A stretch of DNA of 64,000 bases from Molanna angustata (GCA_963576475.1 OY754964.1:6562149-6626148), one strand, 5' to 3'; numbered from the stretch's first letter, positions 1-14,217 are shown. The notes: generated by a model from the letters alone, not told the origin. A program made the numbers and translations.

Positions 1-960
1 CAGAACTAATAAATATGCAGAAATTAACATCATGCAATGGTCAGCTGCACATGGGAAAGCAAAACGCTTACTAAGGAATGTTTGCATCCTGCTAATAATG
101 ATAAAAATGGGCGCTATAAATGAAAATAATTTCAAAAAAATATTTTTTCTCATTTGTGGCTCTCCTGAGTATTGAGTCAAATGTGTATTGTTATAAATTA
201 AAATACCCGATCGCGATTTTGACAGTTCTTAATCGGAACTTAACGTTCACTATCGTAGATGAAAAAGTCATATATTAGATATTAATTTTCAATTATTGTT
301 AATCATGTCATTGAAATATTGATCATATGAATTACTTTAAGGGGAATACGTGAATTAACAGTCGAACTATGAAGAGTTTGAATAACTTCTTCTACTTCTT
401 GAAGTGTCAGCCTCCCTATACATCGTGTCATATGGAAGTGACAGTTGCCAGTCACGTGACAAATGTCACTTCCTTTCATTAAATATTCTTATCTTGTTTC
501 TTTTCTTGAGGTAAATGACACGTTGTCTAGGGGGGCTGGTCCCCTGGACGTTGGAAATTAATTTGCCCGAGTGCACGCGGGCAAATTAATGCTTCTTTAT
601 TTCGGGCAGTATTGAGCAGTTCTCCGACGCGGCGGTTGAATACCTGTCCTTGGGTATGTTCAGAATCAACGCTCGACGTCGGGCGTCGAATGTACCTGAA
701 GTTGCAATCTCATTGAACGCTTTCGAGCGGAGTCTCAATCTGACCGATACATCGGGCGATTTAAATGTCAAATGTCATTTATCATACATGTCTCTTTTTA
801 TGTTATATTTTCATCGAAAGGCAACAACAATTGGGCAGTGATGTAAATAATGATCTCTGACCCTTTATTGGAAATTGTTGAATGATATTTTTATAAATAA
901 ACCTCTTTGTGAATGCACATTGTCATCATCAAAGAGTATATAATACCTACGGATAGTTAT
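1..960. other. AT-rich intergenic DNA with two small hairpins
   Basis: No gene recognised. Two short inverted repeats are visible: GGAAGTGACA (434-443) with TGTCACTTCC (464-473), and a GC-rich hairpin around 559-592 whose arms are ATTAATTTGCCCG and CGGGCAAATTAAT. The stretch 600-760 is more GC-rich than its surroundings and vaguely resembles the inverted repeats at 1015 and 2495, so it may be an old fragment of the same family. Confidence 0.5.
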
Positions 961-1014
961 CATAAATAATGTCGACTGACATAATAGATGCCACAGAAAC
1001 AAATAAAATACGTC

Positions 1015-1225
1015 ATTCCACAGATAAAATAGAAGTCAACAGATACTATAACTGTCAGAGCGTTTTTCACCCTACAATTTTATCGAGCGTTTGGTGCGTA
1101 CACTCGACGTTCAATCTGAACGCCACAGAGTGTTTTCGAGCGTCTGTTTCCTGTCATTATGAACGGTTTGGAGCGTCACTAAGTGCACTCGGTGTTCATT
1201 GTGAACGTAGCTCTGGCTTGAATGT
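1015..1225 (+). repeat. GC-richer interspersed repeat, copy 1
   Basis: About 210 bp that recurs in inverted orientation at 2495-2705, starting with CTGTCAGAGCGTTTTTCACC and containing ACTCGACGTTCAATCTGAAC. The two copies differ by many substitutions, so the duplication is not recent. A short open frame runs through copy 1 but not intact through copy 2, which argues against coding. Confidence 0.7.
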
Positions 1226-2195
1226 TTCGGAGCCAAGACATGAGAATCGACGATGAGAATCTTTCAACATAATGTAGGAATAATGCTATATGTAGATACA
1301 TATTATGTTTAAACATTGTAGGTATATTGTCGATAGTTTTTTTTATTGCTCGATTTATATCTTAAAATAAAACGATAGAAATATATGTAAAATATGTCGT
1401 GAGGATAGTAGTACGAGTTCGTCATTTAGTTGCTACACAAATTTAATCAATTTCCTAGAATGGTATGTGTATTGTGTAAGATATTTTAAGAGACAAAGTA
1501 TTGCTTACTAGATTAACTTGTGTAATGTTTATAAAATTGTATTTACGATAAAATCGTATTATGTGATTAAGAATTTTTATTACGTTTGATAAAAAAATTT
1601 TGTATACCTACATAAATTGAGTGAAAATTTTGTCATTAAATAAATAAATAATACGTTTTCCTAAAAATATCAAACCCATAGAACAAAATAGTGTCTTAAT
1701 GGTACAAATTAAATGTATAAGTAAATGTACAAATTCGTATTAAAAATATAATTATGTCGTCCATAAATTAAAAATGTTTGGTACACTATTGTAACTAAAT
1801 GTTGTTTGGTGTCTATTTTTATGAGACAGATGATAAACGGAGATTGATAATTACGGTGTATTTAATACGATTTTATTTAAAAAAAACTTATTTTTGTGTC
1901 TGCAAATGTCAATGTGTTCAATAAAACAAAGAATTTGACAGTAAAACGAAGAAGAAGTATTTAGAATTAAGATGATTGTATTTTGGTGATGTAAAATATA
2001 ATCCTCAAAAATTAGGCTTACATAATTGTGCATTACTTAAGTATTTATGAGTTATTGAAAGTAACAAACAAAAGGCAATTATTTATACGTATGTTTTAGA
2101 GCTGGTATTGACGTCAGTTTTCAATTAATACTTTGCACGATTTCAATTATTTTTTTTGTTATAAAAATAATTGAAGAGATACAAAAATACAATAA
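1226..2195. other. AT-rich sequence, nothing recognised
   Basis: Very AT-rich DNA upstream of the first gene. No ORF, RNA gene or repeat was recognised. It would contain distal regulatory sequence for gene 1, but no element can be named. Confidence 0.5.
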
Positions 2196-2206
2196 ATTAC
2201 AAAATA

Positions 2207-2235
2207 ATATTTAAAAATTCTTTATTATTTCAGTC
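2207..2235 (+). promoter_or_regulatory. Putative core promoter of secreted-protein gene 1
   Basis: A TATA-like run TATTTAAAA (about 2207-2215) lies roughly 20 bp upstream of an arthropod-type initiator TCAGTC (2230-2235). That would give a 5' UTR of about 110 nt before the ATG at 2342. This is inferred from motif spacing only. Confidence 0.4.
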
Positions 2236-2341
2236 TTTATTGTAGAGCACGCCGACCTCTTAGATCATTTATCAGAACATAACGGAGTGTTCAATAGGAA
2301 TCAACCAAAAATTCCTTAATAATTTAGAAGACACAAACAAG

Positions 2342-2414
2342 ATGTTCAGGATTTGGCGGACTCTTCTACCAGTGTGCTTGGTGCTCATAATACTGACCGA
2401 AAACACATATTCAA
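2342..2414 (+). CDS. Secreted-protein gene 1, exon 1 (signal peptide)
   Basis: Exon 1 of a two-exon gene. The ATG at 2342 opens 24 codons encoding a classical signal peptide: basic start MFRIWR, hydrophobic core LLPVCLVLIIL, and a small-residue end near TYS. The exon stops after one extra base (phase 1) at a strong donor, A|GTAAGT (2415). Joining this base to the acceptor at 16367|16368 gives an AAG codon and keeps the downstream frame open to its stop, for 161 aa in total. The intron is 13,953 bp and is filled by nested transposons. The short 5' UTR and an initiator about 110 nt upstream support this start. The gene lies between inverted repeats at 1015-1225 and 2495-2705. The family is not recognised, and the exon pairing is inferred from phase and splice sites. 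Confidence 0.7.
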
Positions 2415-2494
2415 GTAAGTAAAATGCCGTAGCAAAAACATAATGGTTGTAATGAAATATATAGAAATATATAAATAGTAAGAATAGAAAATAC

Positions 2495-2705
2495 GGAATT
2501 TGGAGTGCGCTCAGAATGAATGCCAAATGCACTTAGCGGTGCTCTAAGCCGTTCAGAATGACCGGAAACAGACGCTCTAAAGACACTGTCGCGTTCAGAT
2601 TGAACGTCGAGTGTACGCTCCAAACGCCCGGTAAAATTGTCGGGTGAAAAACGCTCTGACAGGTTTAGTATTTGTTGACCACTATTTCATTTGTGGTAAG
2701 TTTTC
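2495..2705 (-). repeat. GC-richer interspersed repeat, copy 2 (inverted)
   Basis: Reverse-complement copy of the repeat at 1015-1225, including the shared CTGTCAGAGCGTTTTTCACC start and the ACTCGACGTTCAATCTGAAC core. It sits just inside the gene 1 intron. Confidence 0.7.
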
Positions 2706-2777
2706 TTATATTTTATCTGTTACATCTGTTATGTCAGTTAATGTCATGTTTAATGACAATATGCATCCACACACACA

Positions 2778-3720
<943 letters not shown>

Positions 3721-4029
3721 AAATGTTCTACTCCGAATTCTGAGTAAATCCGTTTATGGAACATATATGCTGCGAAGCCTCTAAGTTGGTGTTTTTTGAC
3801 TTCAAAGTTGGAAAAGCCGTGAAAAAAGTAGACCATGCATACAATTCTTCTCGCGTATCTAGGATTGAAACTGCCTCTTCCTTCAAGAGAATTTCATTCT
3901 CTTGAACGAATCGACAGTTGAATAACAAACAAAAATATAATAAAACAAAACATATTATTTATATTATTGTAAAAATAGTTTGAGGTAAATGGTGTCAAAT
4001 TTCGCTGTGTCCCTCAAGAAAAGTCCCTG

Positions 4030-4370
4030 AAATCTCCCGCGTACCTACGTCCTGAGGCTACACACAGACACAATGTGGTCTATGTTCTTTCTTTCCGCCC
4101 CGCAGTCGCATCTAGGGGAGCCCAAACAGCCTAGTTTGCGGAATATGTCGGCACATCTGCCATGTCTCGTCCAGATTCTGTTTATTGCCGTCCAAAGTTT
4201 ACGCGGCTGATCGAAACCGGGCGGTTTTATTGATATACAGGGCAGGCTGTGGTTTACCGTGTTCGTGGCTTCCTCCCATCTGGCCCTACATGTCTCTATG
4301 GTGTTAAAATTAGTCATGTAGATCTTTGGTCGTTTTTTGCGGGGGATATCTTGTTCTAAGCCTGTTGCTA
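4030..4370 (-). pseudogene. LINE reverse-transcriptase C-terminal relic (Cys-His knuckle)
   Basis: The minus-strand frame contains LWTAINRIWTRHGRCADIF followed by a knuckle of the form C-x-C-G...H-I-V-x3-C. This is the C-terminal zinc-knuckle arrangement found after the reverse transcriptase domain in several non-LTR retrotransposon clades. The open part is 90 aa (4045-4317) and similar residues continue across a stop. The rest of the element is missing, so it is a dead fragment. Confidence 0.7.
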
Positions 4371-4490
4371 GTTAAGATTTGGGCCGCCATATTATTTTAC
4401 AAACTATGTATGACAAGCAAACCTTTTTGTGATAATTTCTACTATTTGTGTCTTACGTTTGTGTTATATTATGACCTCTAAGATGTGATG

Positions 4491-5010
4491 TACTATACCA
4501 GGAATGGCGAACATTTTTGAGCCTGAGTGTCAAAAAAATAATTTTTTTTCAATATTATAATATCTCGCGTGCCACATGCCATAGACATAAAAATGCATCA
4601 AATGTTTGTGTAACTTCAGATTTTTAATATAAACAAAGCATCAATACATCGAAAAAAGTAATTATATACTTATTAATTGCAAAATAAAAGAAATAAATAA
4701 AATCGTAGACTTAAAATAGCTATATTTATTACAAAAAAATTCACCTCCGAGGACTAGCACCGTGCAGAAGTAACAATGCGATATGCATGAATGTCGTCAC
4801 ATCCTTCGTTTCCGTCGTTTGTGAGATTATTGAAAAACGAAGAAAAAAAAAACATGGCTATTTAAATATTTTTTGAATTTTTTTATACTATTTCTAAAAC
4901 TTTTTTTGATTTTTTTGTATAATCACTTATTTTTTCTCTCGATTCGCGTGTCATGCAAAATCGTCCACAGGTGGCACGCGTGTCATAGGTTCGCCATCCC
5001 TGTACTATAC
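4491..5010. mobile_element. Non-autonomous hAT-like MITE with 8-bp target duplication
   Basis: The element body, 4499-5002, begins CAGGAATGGCGAAC and ends GTTCGCCATCCCTG, near-perfect terminal inverted repeats of hAT style. It is flanked by the identical 8-mer TACTATAC at 4491-4498 and 5003-5010. An 8-bp duplication is the hAT signature. No transposase ORF is present. Confidence 0.85.
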
Positions 5011-5369
5011 GATAAATAAATAAATATATACGAAAACACTTTTCAATTATTCCACGTAATAAACACGTGACCACAAGCACCTACTTACTTTAGTGCGATC
5101 CACATTTTCACAGTGGAATGTGTTTTCTTTTATATTTACCTAATAGGTACCTATATAATATAATACCTATATATTTTATATAAGTACCTATAAGCCTTTA
5201 AAAACATAATTAAGTATATAAAATTATATGCAGTTTTATGAGACCTTATAATTAACAATTTATTTAATGTTTGTTTTTTTATTTGTTGATCATGTCTGTT
5301 AAAACTAGTTTTCTTACAAAATATATATATATAAATATACAATATATTCTCAAAGTTTTTTCATTAACA

Positions 5370-5975
5370 CAGTGGAAGTTTCAATTTTCAATCCTCAAAC
5401 GAGTGACAAAAATGGCCTAAGCGCTTTCGCTAGTCTCTGCTAACATCATCAGAGACAAAATTTATACTAACTGTATTATAGGTTCTTGCTAACAATTTAC
5501 ACTAACTGTATTATAGTAATAACTTTTCAAATTATTAAAGGGTACCATTAAAAATATAATTATTAATTATTATTCCCAGTTGAAATATAAAATTAATTTA
5601 AATAGAGATTTTTTATCAAAAGAATGAACATGTCCTTAAAACAAGTAATGTAGGTACTTACTAACTAACTGTATTATAGGTAGGTACTTTTACTCGAACT
5701 GAATTATAGGTACTTATTAACAATTTATTTATGCTAACTGTATTATAGGTAGGTACTTACAAACAATTTACACGAACTGAATTATGGTACCTACTTACTA
5801 ACAATTTATTTATACTAACTGTAGTATAGGTATGTACTAACAATTTATTTATACTAACTGTATTATAGGTAGGTACTTACAAATAATTTACACGAACTGA
5901 ATTATAGGTACTTACTAACAATTTATTTATACTAATTGTATTTTAGGTACGTACTAACAATTTACACGAACTGTA
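5370..5975 (+). repeat. Minisatellite element, left part
   Basis: Irregular tandem units of about 50-60 bp based on ACTAACTGTATTATAGGTAG and TTACACGAACTGAATTATAG. The array resumes at 15034 and ends at about 15185, so it was split by later insertions. Outside it, 5370-5455 and 15186-15270 are related inverted sequences that each contain a hammerhead-like motif. Together they may form one Penelope-like or other non-autonomous retroelement. Confidence 0.65.
5413..5452 (-). ncRNA. Hammerhead-ribozyme-like motif, left copy
   Basis: Read on the minus strand: CTGATGA (5446-5452), a 5-bp stem GTTAG/CTAGC with loop CAGAGA, then GAAA (5425-5428), then a short helix GC-GCTTAG-GC (5415-5424). This is the order of conserved hammerhead boxes. 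The base after the helix gives GCC rather than the usual NUH cleavage triplet, so this copy may be inactive. Hammerheads with very short helix III are known from Penelope-like elements. Confidence 0.55.
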
Positions 5976-6216
5976 TTATGGGTAGAGGTGGGAAAAACAG
6001 CTTATTTTTTTAAACGTTATAGACGTTTCGTTAATTTTAAATAACGTTATTTTTAAAGGCTTAAAAAGCTTAAAGGCTTATTTATATTTGTACTGTATAT
6101 ATACAAGTACAATATACCTAAATCTAAAAAAAATTTAACACATTAACATAAAATGAAACGAGTGGGTTGTGGCCAACACTAAACTCTCCACACCACAAAT
6201 ATTGACAGTGAAATAT

Positions 6217-9200
6217 TTTATTCATTCTAAATTTTACTATCAGGAATATAACTTTTCTTCCGATAGTATATTTTTATGTTAAGATAGACAAACTATTAAT
6301 GCAGTATAGTGAAGAATGCTTATGTTGTATGATATATTTTAAAAAAAGCAGATAAATTTTGATATAAAGAACGCGAGAGCATTTTCAAAATTTTGACAGG
6401 TGATATCATATGAAGATTTTTTTGTTATTTATGGAAAGCTAATCAGTTCTATGTTCAAGCTCTTTACATTATAACATGAAATCAAATTACTGAACGTTTC
6501 CATACATAGAAATTTATCTAATTACATTTTTATTCATACTAAATGTTACTATCAGGAATATAAATTTTCTTCCGATAGTATATTTTTATGTTAAGATAAA
6601 AAAACTATTAATGCAGTATAGTGAAGAATGCTTATGTTGTATGAAATATTTTAAAAAAAGCAAATAAATTTTGTTTTAAAGAACGCGAGAGCATTTTCCA
6701 AATTTTGACAGGTGATATCATATGAAGAATTTTTTTGTTATTTATGGAAAGCTAATCAGTTCTATGTTCAAGCTCTTTACATTATAACATGAAATCAAAT
6801 TACTGAACTTTTCCATACATAGAAATTTATCTAATTACATTTTTATTCATACTAAATATTACTACCAAGAATATAAATTTTCTTCCGATAGTATATTTTT
6901 ATATTAAGATAAACAAACTATTAATGCAGTATAGTGAATAATGCTTATGTTGTATGAAATATTTTAAAAAAAGCAGATAAATTTTGTTTTAAAGAACGCG
7001 AGAGCATTTTCAAAATTTTGACACGTGATATCATATTAAGATTTTTTTTGTTATTTATGGAAAGCTAATCAGTTCTATGTTCAAGCTCTTTACATTATAA
7101 CATGAAATCAAATTACTGAACTTTTCCATACATAGAAATTTATCTTATTACATTTTTATTCATACTAAATGTTACTATCAGGAATATAAATTTTCTTCCG
7201 AAAGTATATTTTTATATTAAGATAAACAAACTATTAATGCAGTATAGTGAAGAATGCTTATGTTGTATGAAATATTTAAAAAAAAGCAGATAAATTTTGT
7301 TTTAAAGAACGCGAGAGCATTTTCAAAATTTTGACACGTGGTATCATATGAAGAAATTTTTTGTTATTTATGGAAAGCTAATCAGTTCTATGTTCAAGCT
7401 CTTTACGTTATAACATGAAATCAAATTACTGAACTTTTCCATACATAGATATTTATCTAATTACATTTTTATTCATACTAAATGTTACTACCAGGAATAT
7501 AAATTTTCTTCCGATAGTATATTTTTATGTTAAGATAGACAAACTATTAATGCCGTATAGTGAAGAATGCTTATGTTGTATGAAATATTATAAAAAAAGC
7601 AGATAAATTTTGTTTCAAAGAACGCGAGAGCATTTTCAAAATTTTGACACGTGGTATCATATGAAGAAATTTTTTGTTATTTATGGAAAGCTAATCAGTT
7701 CTATGTTCAAGCTCTTTACGTTATAACATGAAATCAAATTACTGAACGTTTCCATACATAGAAATTTATCTAATTACATTTTTATTCATACTAAATGTTA
7801 CTATCAGGAATATAAATTTTCTTCCGAAAGTATATTTTTATGTTAAGATAGACAAACTATTAATGCAGTATAGTGAAGAATGCTTATGTTGTATGAAATA
7901 TTTTAAAAAAAGCAGATAAATTTTGTTTTAAAGAACGCAAGAGCATTTTCCAAATTTTGACAGGTGATATCATATGAAGAATATTTTTGTTATTTATGGA
8001 AAGCTTATCAGTTCTATGTTCAAGCTCTTCCCATTATAACAGGAAATCAAATTACTGAACATTTCCATACATAGAAATTTATCTAATTACATTTTTATTC
8101 ATACTAAATGTTACTACCAGGAATATAAATTTTCTTCCGATAGTATATTTTTATGTTAAGATAGACAAACTATTAATGCAGTATAGTGAAGAATGCTTAT
8201 GTTGTATGAAATATTTTAAAAAAAGCAGATAAATTTTGATATAAAGAACGCGAGAGTATTTTCAAAATTTTGACACGTGATATCATATGAAGATTTTTTT
8301 TGTTATTTATGGAAAGCTAATCAGTTCTATGTTCAAGCTCTTTACATTATAACATGAAATCAAATTATTGAACGTTTCCATACATAGAAATTTATCTAAT
8401 TACATTTTTATTCATACTAAATGTTACTATCAGGAATATAAATTTTCTTCCGATAGTATATTTTTATGTTAAGATAGACAAACTATTAATGCAGTATAGT
8501 GAATAATGCTTATGTTGTATGAAATATTTTTAAAAAAGCAGATAAATTTTGTTTTAAAGAACGCGAGAGCATTTTCAAAATTTTGACACGTGATATCATA
8601 TGAAGATTTTTTTTGTTATTTATGGAAAGCTAATCAGTTCTATGTTCAAGCTCTTTACATTATAACATGAAATCAAATTACTGAACTTTTCCATACATAG
8701 AAATTTATCTTATTACATTTTTATTCATACTAAATGTTACTATCAGGAATATAAATTTTCTTCCGAAAGTATATTTTTATATTAAGATAAACAAACTATT
8801 AATGCAGTATAGTGAAGAATGCTTATGTTGTATGAAATATTTTAAAAAAAGCAGATAAATTTTGTTTTAAAGAACGCGAGAGCATTTTCAAAATTTTGAC
8901 ACGTGATATCATATGAAGATATTTTTTGTTATTTATGGAAAGCTAATCAGTTCTATGTTCAAGCTCTTTACATTATAACATGAAATCAAATTACTGAACT
9001 TTTCCTTACATAGATATTTATCTAATTACATTTTTATTCATACTAAATGTTACTACCAGGAATATAAATTTTCTTCCGATAGTATATTTTTATGTTAAGA
9101 TAGACAAACTATTAATGCCGTATAGTGAAGAATGCTTATGTTGTATGAAATATTATAAAAAAAGCAGATAAATTTTGTTTTAAAGAACGCGAGAGCATTT

Positions 9201-12200
9201 TCAAAATTTTGACACGTGGTATCATATGAAGAAATTTTTTGTTATTTATGGAAAGCTAATCAGTTCTATGTTCAAGCTCTTTACGTTATAACATGAAATC
9301 AAATTACTGAACGTTTCCATACATAGAAATTTATCTAATTACATTTTTATTCATACTAAATGTTACTATCAGGAATATAAATTTTCTTCCGATAGTATAT
9401 TTTTATGTTAAGATAGACAAACTATTAATGCAGTATAGTGAATAATGCTTATGTTGTATGAAATATTTTAAAAAAAGCAGATAAATTTTGTTTTAAAGAA
9501 CGCAAGAGCATTTTACAAATTTTGACAGGTGATATCATATGAAGAATATTTTTGTTATTTATGGAAAGCTTATCAGTTCTATGTTCAAGCTCTTCCCATT
9601 ATAACAGGAAATCAAATTACTAAACATTTCCATACATAGAAATTTATCAAATTACATTTTTATTCATACTAAATGTTACTACCAGGAATATAAATTTTCT
9701 TCCGATAGTATATTTTTATGTTAAGATAGACAAACTATTAATGCAGTATAGTGAAGAATGCTTATGTTGTATGAAATATTTAAAAAAAAGCAGATAAATT
9801 TTGATATAAAGAACGCGAGAGTATTTTCAAAATTTTGACACGTGATATCATATGAAGATTTTTTTTGTTATTTATGGAAAGCTAAACAGTTCTATGTTCA
9901 AGCTCTTTACATTATAACATGAAATCAAATTACTGAACTTTTCCATACATAGAAATTTATCTTATTACATTTTTATTCATACTAAATGTTACTATCAGGA
10001 ATATAAATTTTCTTCCGAAAGTATATTTTTATATTAAGATAAACAAACTATTAATGCAGTATAGTGAAGAATGCTTATGTTGTATGAAATATTTTAAAAA
10101 AAGCAGATAAATTTTGTTTTAAAGAACGCGAGAGCATTTTCAAAATTTTGACACGTGATATCATATGAAGATATTTTTTGTTATTTATGGAAAGCTAATC
10201 AGTTCTATGTTCAAGCTCTTTACATTATAACATGAAATCAAATTACTGAACTTTTCCATACATAGAAATTTATCTAATTACATTTTTATTCATACTAAAT
10301 GTTACTATCAGGAATATAAATTTTCTTCCGATAGTATATTTTTATGTTAAGATAGACAAACTATTAATGCAGTATAGTGAAGAATGCTTATGTTGTATGA
10401 AATATTTTAAAAAAAGCAGATAAATTTTGTTTTAAAGAACGCGAGAGCATTTTCAAAATTTTGACACGTGATATCATATGAAGAAATTTTTTGTTATTTA
10501 TGGAAAGCTAATCAGTTCTATGTTCAAGATCTTTACGTTATAACATGAAATCAAATTATTGAACGTTTCCATACATAGAAATTTATCTAATTACATTTTT
10601 ATTCATACTAAATGTTACTATCAGGAATATAAATTTTCTTCCGATAGTATATTTTTATGTTAAGATAGTCAAACTATTAATGCAGTATAGTGAATAATGC
10701 TTATGTTGTATGAAATATTTTTAAAAAAGCAGATAAATTTTGTTTTAAAGAACGCGAGAGCATTTTCAAAATTTTGACACGTGATATCATATGAAGATTT
10801 TTTTTGTTATTTATGGAAAGCTAATCAGTTCTATGTTCAAGCTCTTTACATTATAACATGAAATCAAATTACTGAACTTTTCCATACATAGAAATTTATC
10901 TTATTACATTTTTATTCATACTAAATGTTACTATCAGGATTATAAATTTTCTTCCGAAAGTATATTTTTATATTAAGATAAACAAACTATTAATGCAGTA
11001 TAGTGAAGAATGCTTATGTTGTATGAAATATTTAAAAAAAGCAGATAAATTTTGTTTTAAAGAACGCGAGAGCATTTTCAAAATTTTGACACGTGATATC
11101 ATATGAAGATATTTTTTGTTATTTATGGAAAGCTAATCAGTTCTATGTTCAAGCTCTTTACATTATAACATGAAATCAAATTACTGAACTTTTCCTTACA
11201 TAGATATTTATCTAATTACATTTTTATTCATACTAAATGTTACTACCAGGAATATAAATTTTCTTCCGATAGTATATTTTTATGTTAAGATAGACAAACT
11301 ATTAATGCCGTATAGTGAAGAATGCTTATGTTGTATGAAATATTATAAAAAAAGCAGGTAAATTTTGTTTTAAAGAACGCGAGAGCATTTTCAAAATTTT
11401 GACACGTGGTATCATATGAAGAAATTTTTTGTTATTTATGGAAAGCTAATCAGTTCTATGTTCAAGCTCTTTACGTTATAACATGAAATCAAATTACTGA
11501 ACGTTTCCATACATAGAAATTTATCTAATTACATTTTTATTCATACTAAATGTTACTATCAGGAATATAAATTTTCTTCCGATAGTATATTTTTATGTTA
11601 AGATAGACAAACTATTAATGCAGTATAGTGAAGAATGCTTATGTTGTATGAAATATTTTAAAAAAAGCAGATAAATTTTGTTTTAAAGAACGCAAGAGCA
11701 TTTTCCAAATTTTGACAGGTGATATCATATGAAGAATATTTTTGTTATTTATGGAAAGCTTATCAGTTCTATGTTCAAGCTCTTCCCATTATAACAGGAA
11801 ATCAAATTACTGAACATTTCCATACATAGAAATTTATCTAATTACATTTTTATTCATACTAAATGTTACTACCAGGAATATAAATTTTCTTCCGATAGTA
11901 TATTTTTATGTTAAGATAGACAAACTATTAATGCAGTATAGTGAAGAATGCTTATGTTGTATGAAATATTTTAAAAAAAGCAGATAAATTTTGATATAAA
12001 GAACGCGAGAGCATTTTCAAAATTTTGACACGTGATATCATATGAAGATTTTTTTTGTTATTTATGGAAAGCTTATCAGTTCTTTGTTCAAGCTCTTTAC
12101 ATTATAACATGAAATCAAATTACTGAACGTTTCCATACATAGAAATTTATCTAATTACATTTTTATTCATACTAAATGTTACTATCAGGAATATAAATTT

Positions 12201-13560
12201 TCTTCCGATAGTATATTTTTATGTTAAGATAGACAAACTATTAATGCAGTATAGTGAAGAATGCTTATGTTGTATGAAATATTTTAAAAAAAGCAGGTAA
12301 ATTTTGTTTTAAAGAACGCGAGAGCATTTTCCAAATTTTGACAGGTGATATCATATGAAGAATTTTTTTGTTATTTATGGAAAGCTAATCAGTTCTATGT
12401 TCAAGCTCTTTACATTATAACATGAAATCAAATTACTGAACTTTTCCATACATAGAAATTTATCTAATTACATTTTTATTCATACTAAATGTTACTACCA
12501 GGAATATATATTTTCTTCCGATAGTATATTTTTATATTAAGATAAACAAACTATTAATGCAGTATAGTGAAGAATGCTTATGTTGTATGAAATATTTAAA
12601 AAAAAGCAGATAAATTTTGTTTTAAAGAACGCGAGAGCAATTTCAAAATTTTGACACGTGATATCATATGAAGATTTTTTTTGTTATTTATGGAAAGCTA
12701 ATCAGTTCTATGTTCAAGCTCTTTACATTATAACATGAAATCAAATTACTGAACGTTTCCATACATAGAAATTTATCTAATTACATTTTTATTCATACTA
12801 AATGTTACTATCAGGAATATAAATTTTCTTCCGATAGTATATTTTTATGTTAAGATAGACAAACTATTAATGCAGTATAGGGAAGAATGCTTATGTTGTA
12901 TGAAATATTTTAAAAAAAGCAGATAAATTTTGTTCTAAAGAAAGCGAGAGCATTTTCCAAATTTTGACAGGTGATATCATATGAAGATTTTTTTTGTTAT
13001 TTATGGAAAGCTAATCAGTTCTATGTTCAAGCTCTTTACATTATAACATGAAATCAAATTACTGAACTTTTCCATACATAGAAATTTATCTAATTACATT
13101 TTTATTCATACTAAATGTTACTATCAGGAATATAAATTTTCTTCCGATAGTATATTTTTATGTTAAGATAAACAAACTATTAATGCAGTATAGGGAAGAA
13201 TGCTTATGTTGTATGAAATATTTTAAAAAAAGCAGATAAATTTTGTTCTAAAGAACGCGAGAGTATTTTCCAAATTTTGACAGGTGATATCATATGAAGA
13301 TTTTTTTTGTTATTTATGGAAAGCTAATCAGTTCTATGTTCAAGCTCTTTACATTATAACATGAAATCAAATTACTGAACGTTTCCATACATCGAATTTT
13401 ATCTAATTACATTTTTATTCATACTAAATGTTACTATCAGGAATATAAATTTTCTTCCGATAGTATATTTTTATGTTAAGATAGACAAACTATTAATGCA
13501 GTATAGTGAAGACTGCTTATGTTGTATGAAATTTTTTAAAAAAAGCAGATAAATTTTGTT
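6217..13560 (+). repeat. 313-bp satellite array 1 (about 23 units)
   Basis: Head-to-tail units with a spacing of 312-313 bp, measured from the recurring GAACGCGAGAGCATTTTC (6369, 6681, 6994, 7307, 7620, 7933 and so on). Units are highly similar and AT-rich. A marked variant with GAACGCAAGAGC and CTCTTCCCATTATAACAGG recurs at 7933, 9498 and 11688, that is 5 and then 7 units apart, which shows block duplications. Most units carry TTTTGTTTTAAAG; the last three or so carry TTTTGTTCTAAAG, the form that dominates array 2. Confidence 0.95.
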
Positions 13561-14215
13561 TCTAAGAGCGTTAGAGCATTTTGACAATGTTGACACGTGA
13601 TATCATATGAAGAAATTTTATGATATCTATGAAAAGCTAATCAGTTCTAAGTTCAAGCTATTAATATTCTTATATCAATATGAAATCAATGAACTGAACA
13701 TTGCCAAATATAAAAAAATTCTCTTGTTACATATAAGTTTCATACAAATATCCATTAAATAAAATATAATTTTTGAAACCGTTGAATATTTTTCTTTTAA
13801 CATTGACCAACTTTGAATACAATTTTATGAAGATTCTTGGTGTTGTATAAATAGTTGAAACCAAATTAAAATATCTCTAATTTCCAGGTCGTGAGAGCAT
13901 TTTTTCAGTTTTAATAGATGAAATCATAAAGAAACATTGGGAAAAAATGAACCGTTGTCTATGGAAAACTAATCAGCTCTAAGTTTATGGACTTAACACA
14001 TGTGATATCAATATGAAGTCAATCGGACTTATAGTTTGGGCTGCAGAGAGGACACAAAAAAAAAACAACGTAAATGATGAATTCATAGAGAAGAAATCAA
14101 AAGTTGTCTATGGAAAACTAATCAGCTCTAGGTCTTTGCACTTTACACATATGATGTTAATATGAAGTCGATCAGACTTATAGTTTGGGCTGTAGAGAGG
14201 ACACAAAAAAGATAA
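13561..14215 (+). repeat. Degenerate satellite-like units in the 3' part of element 1
   Basis: After the homogeneous array come progressively diverged relatives of the same unit: one at 13561-13760, one around 13870-14060 (GTCGTGAGAGCATTTTTTCAG, then CTATGGAAAACTAATCAGCT), and a partial one at 14090-14185. The gradient suggests that the satellite unit originated from the element's own 3' region. Confidence 0.75.
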
Positions 14216-14217
14216 AT

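Noticed and set aside
6217..13560. CRISPR array
   Set aside because: The repeats are 313 bp, contiguous and without unique spacers, in an intron-bearing eukaryotic context.
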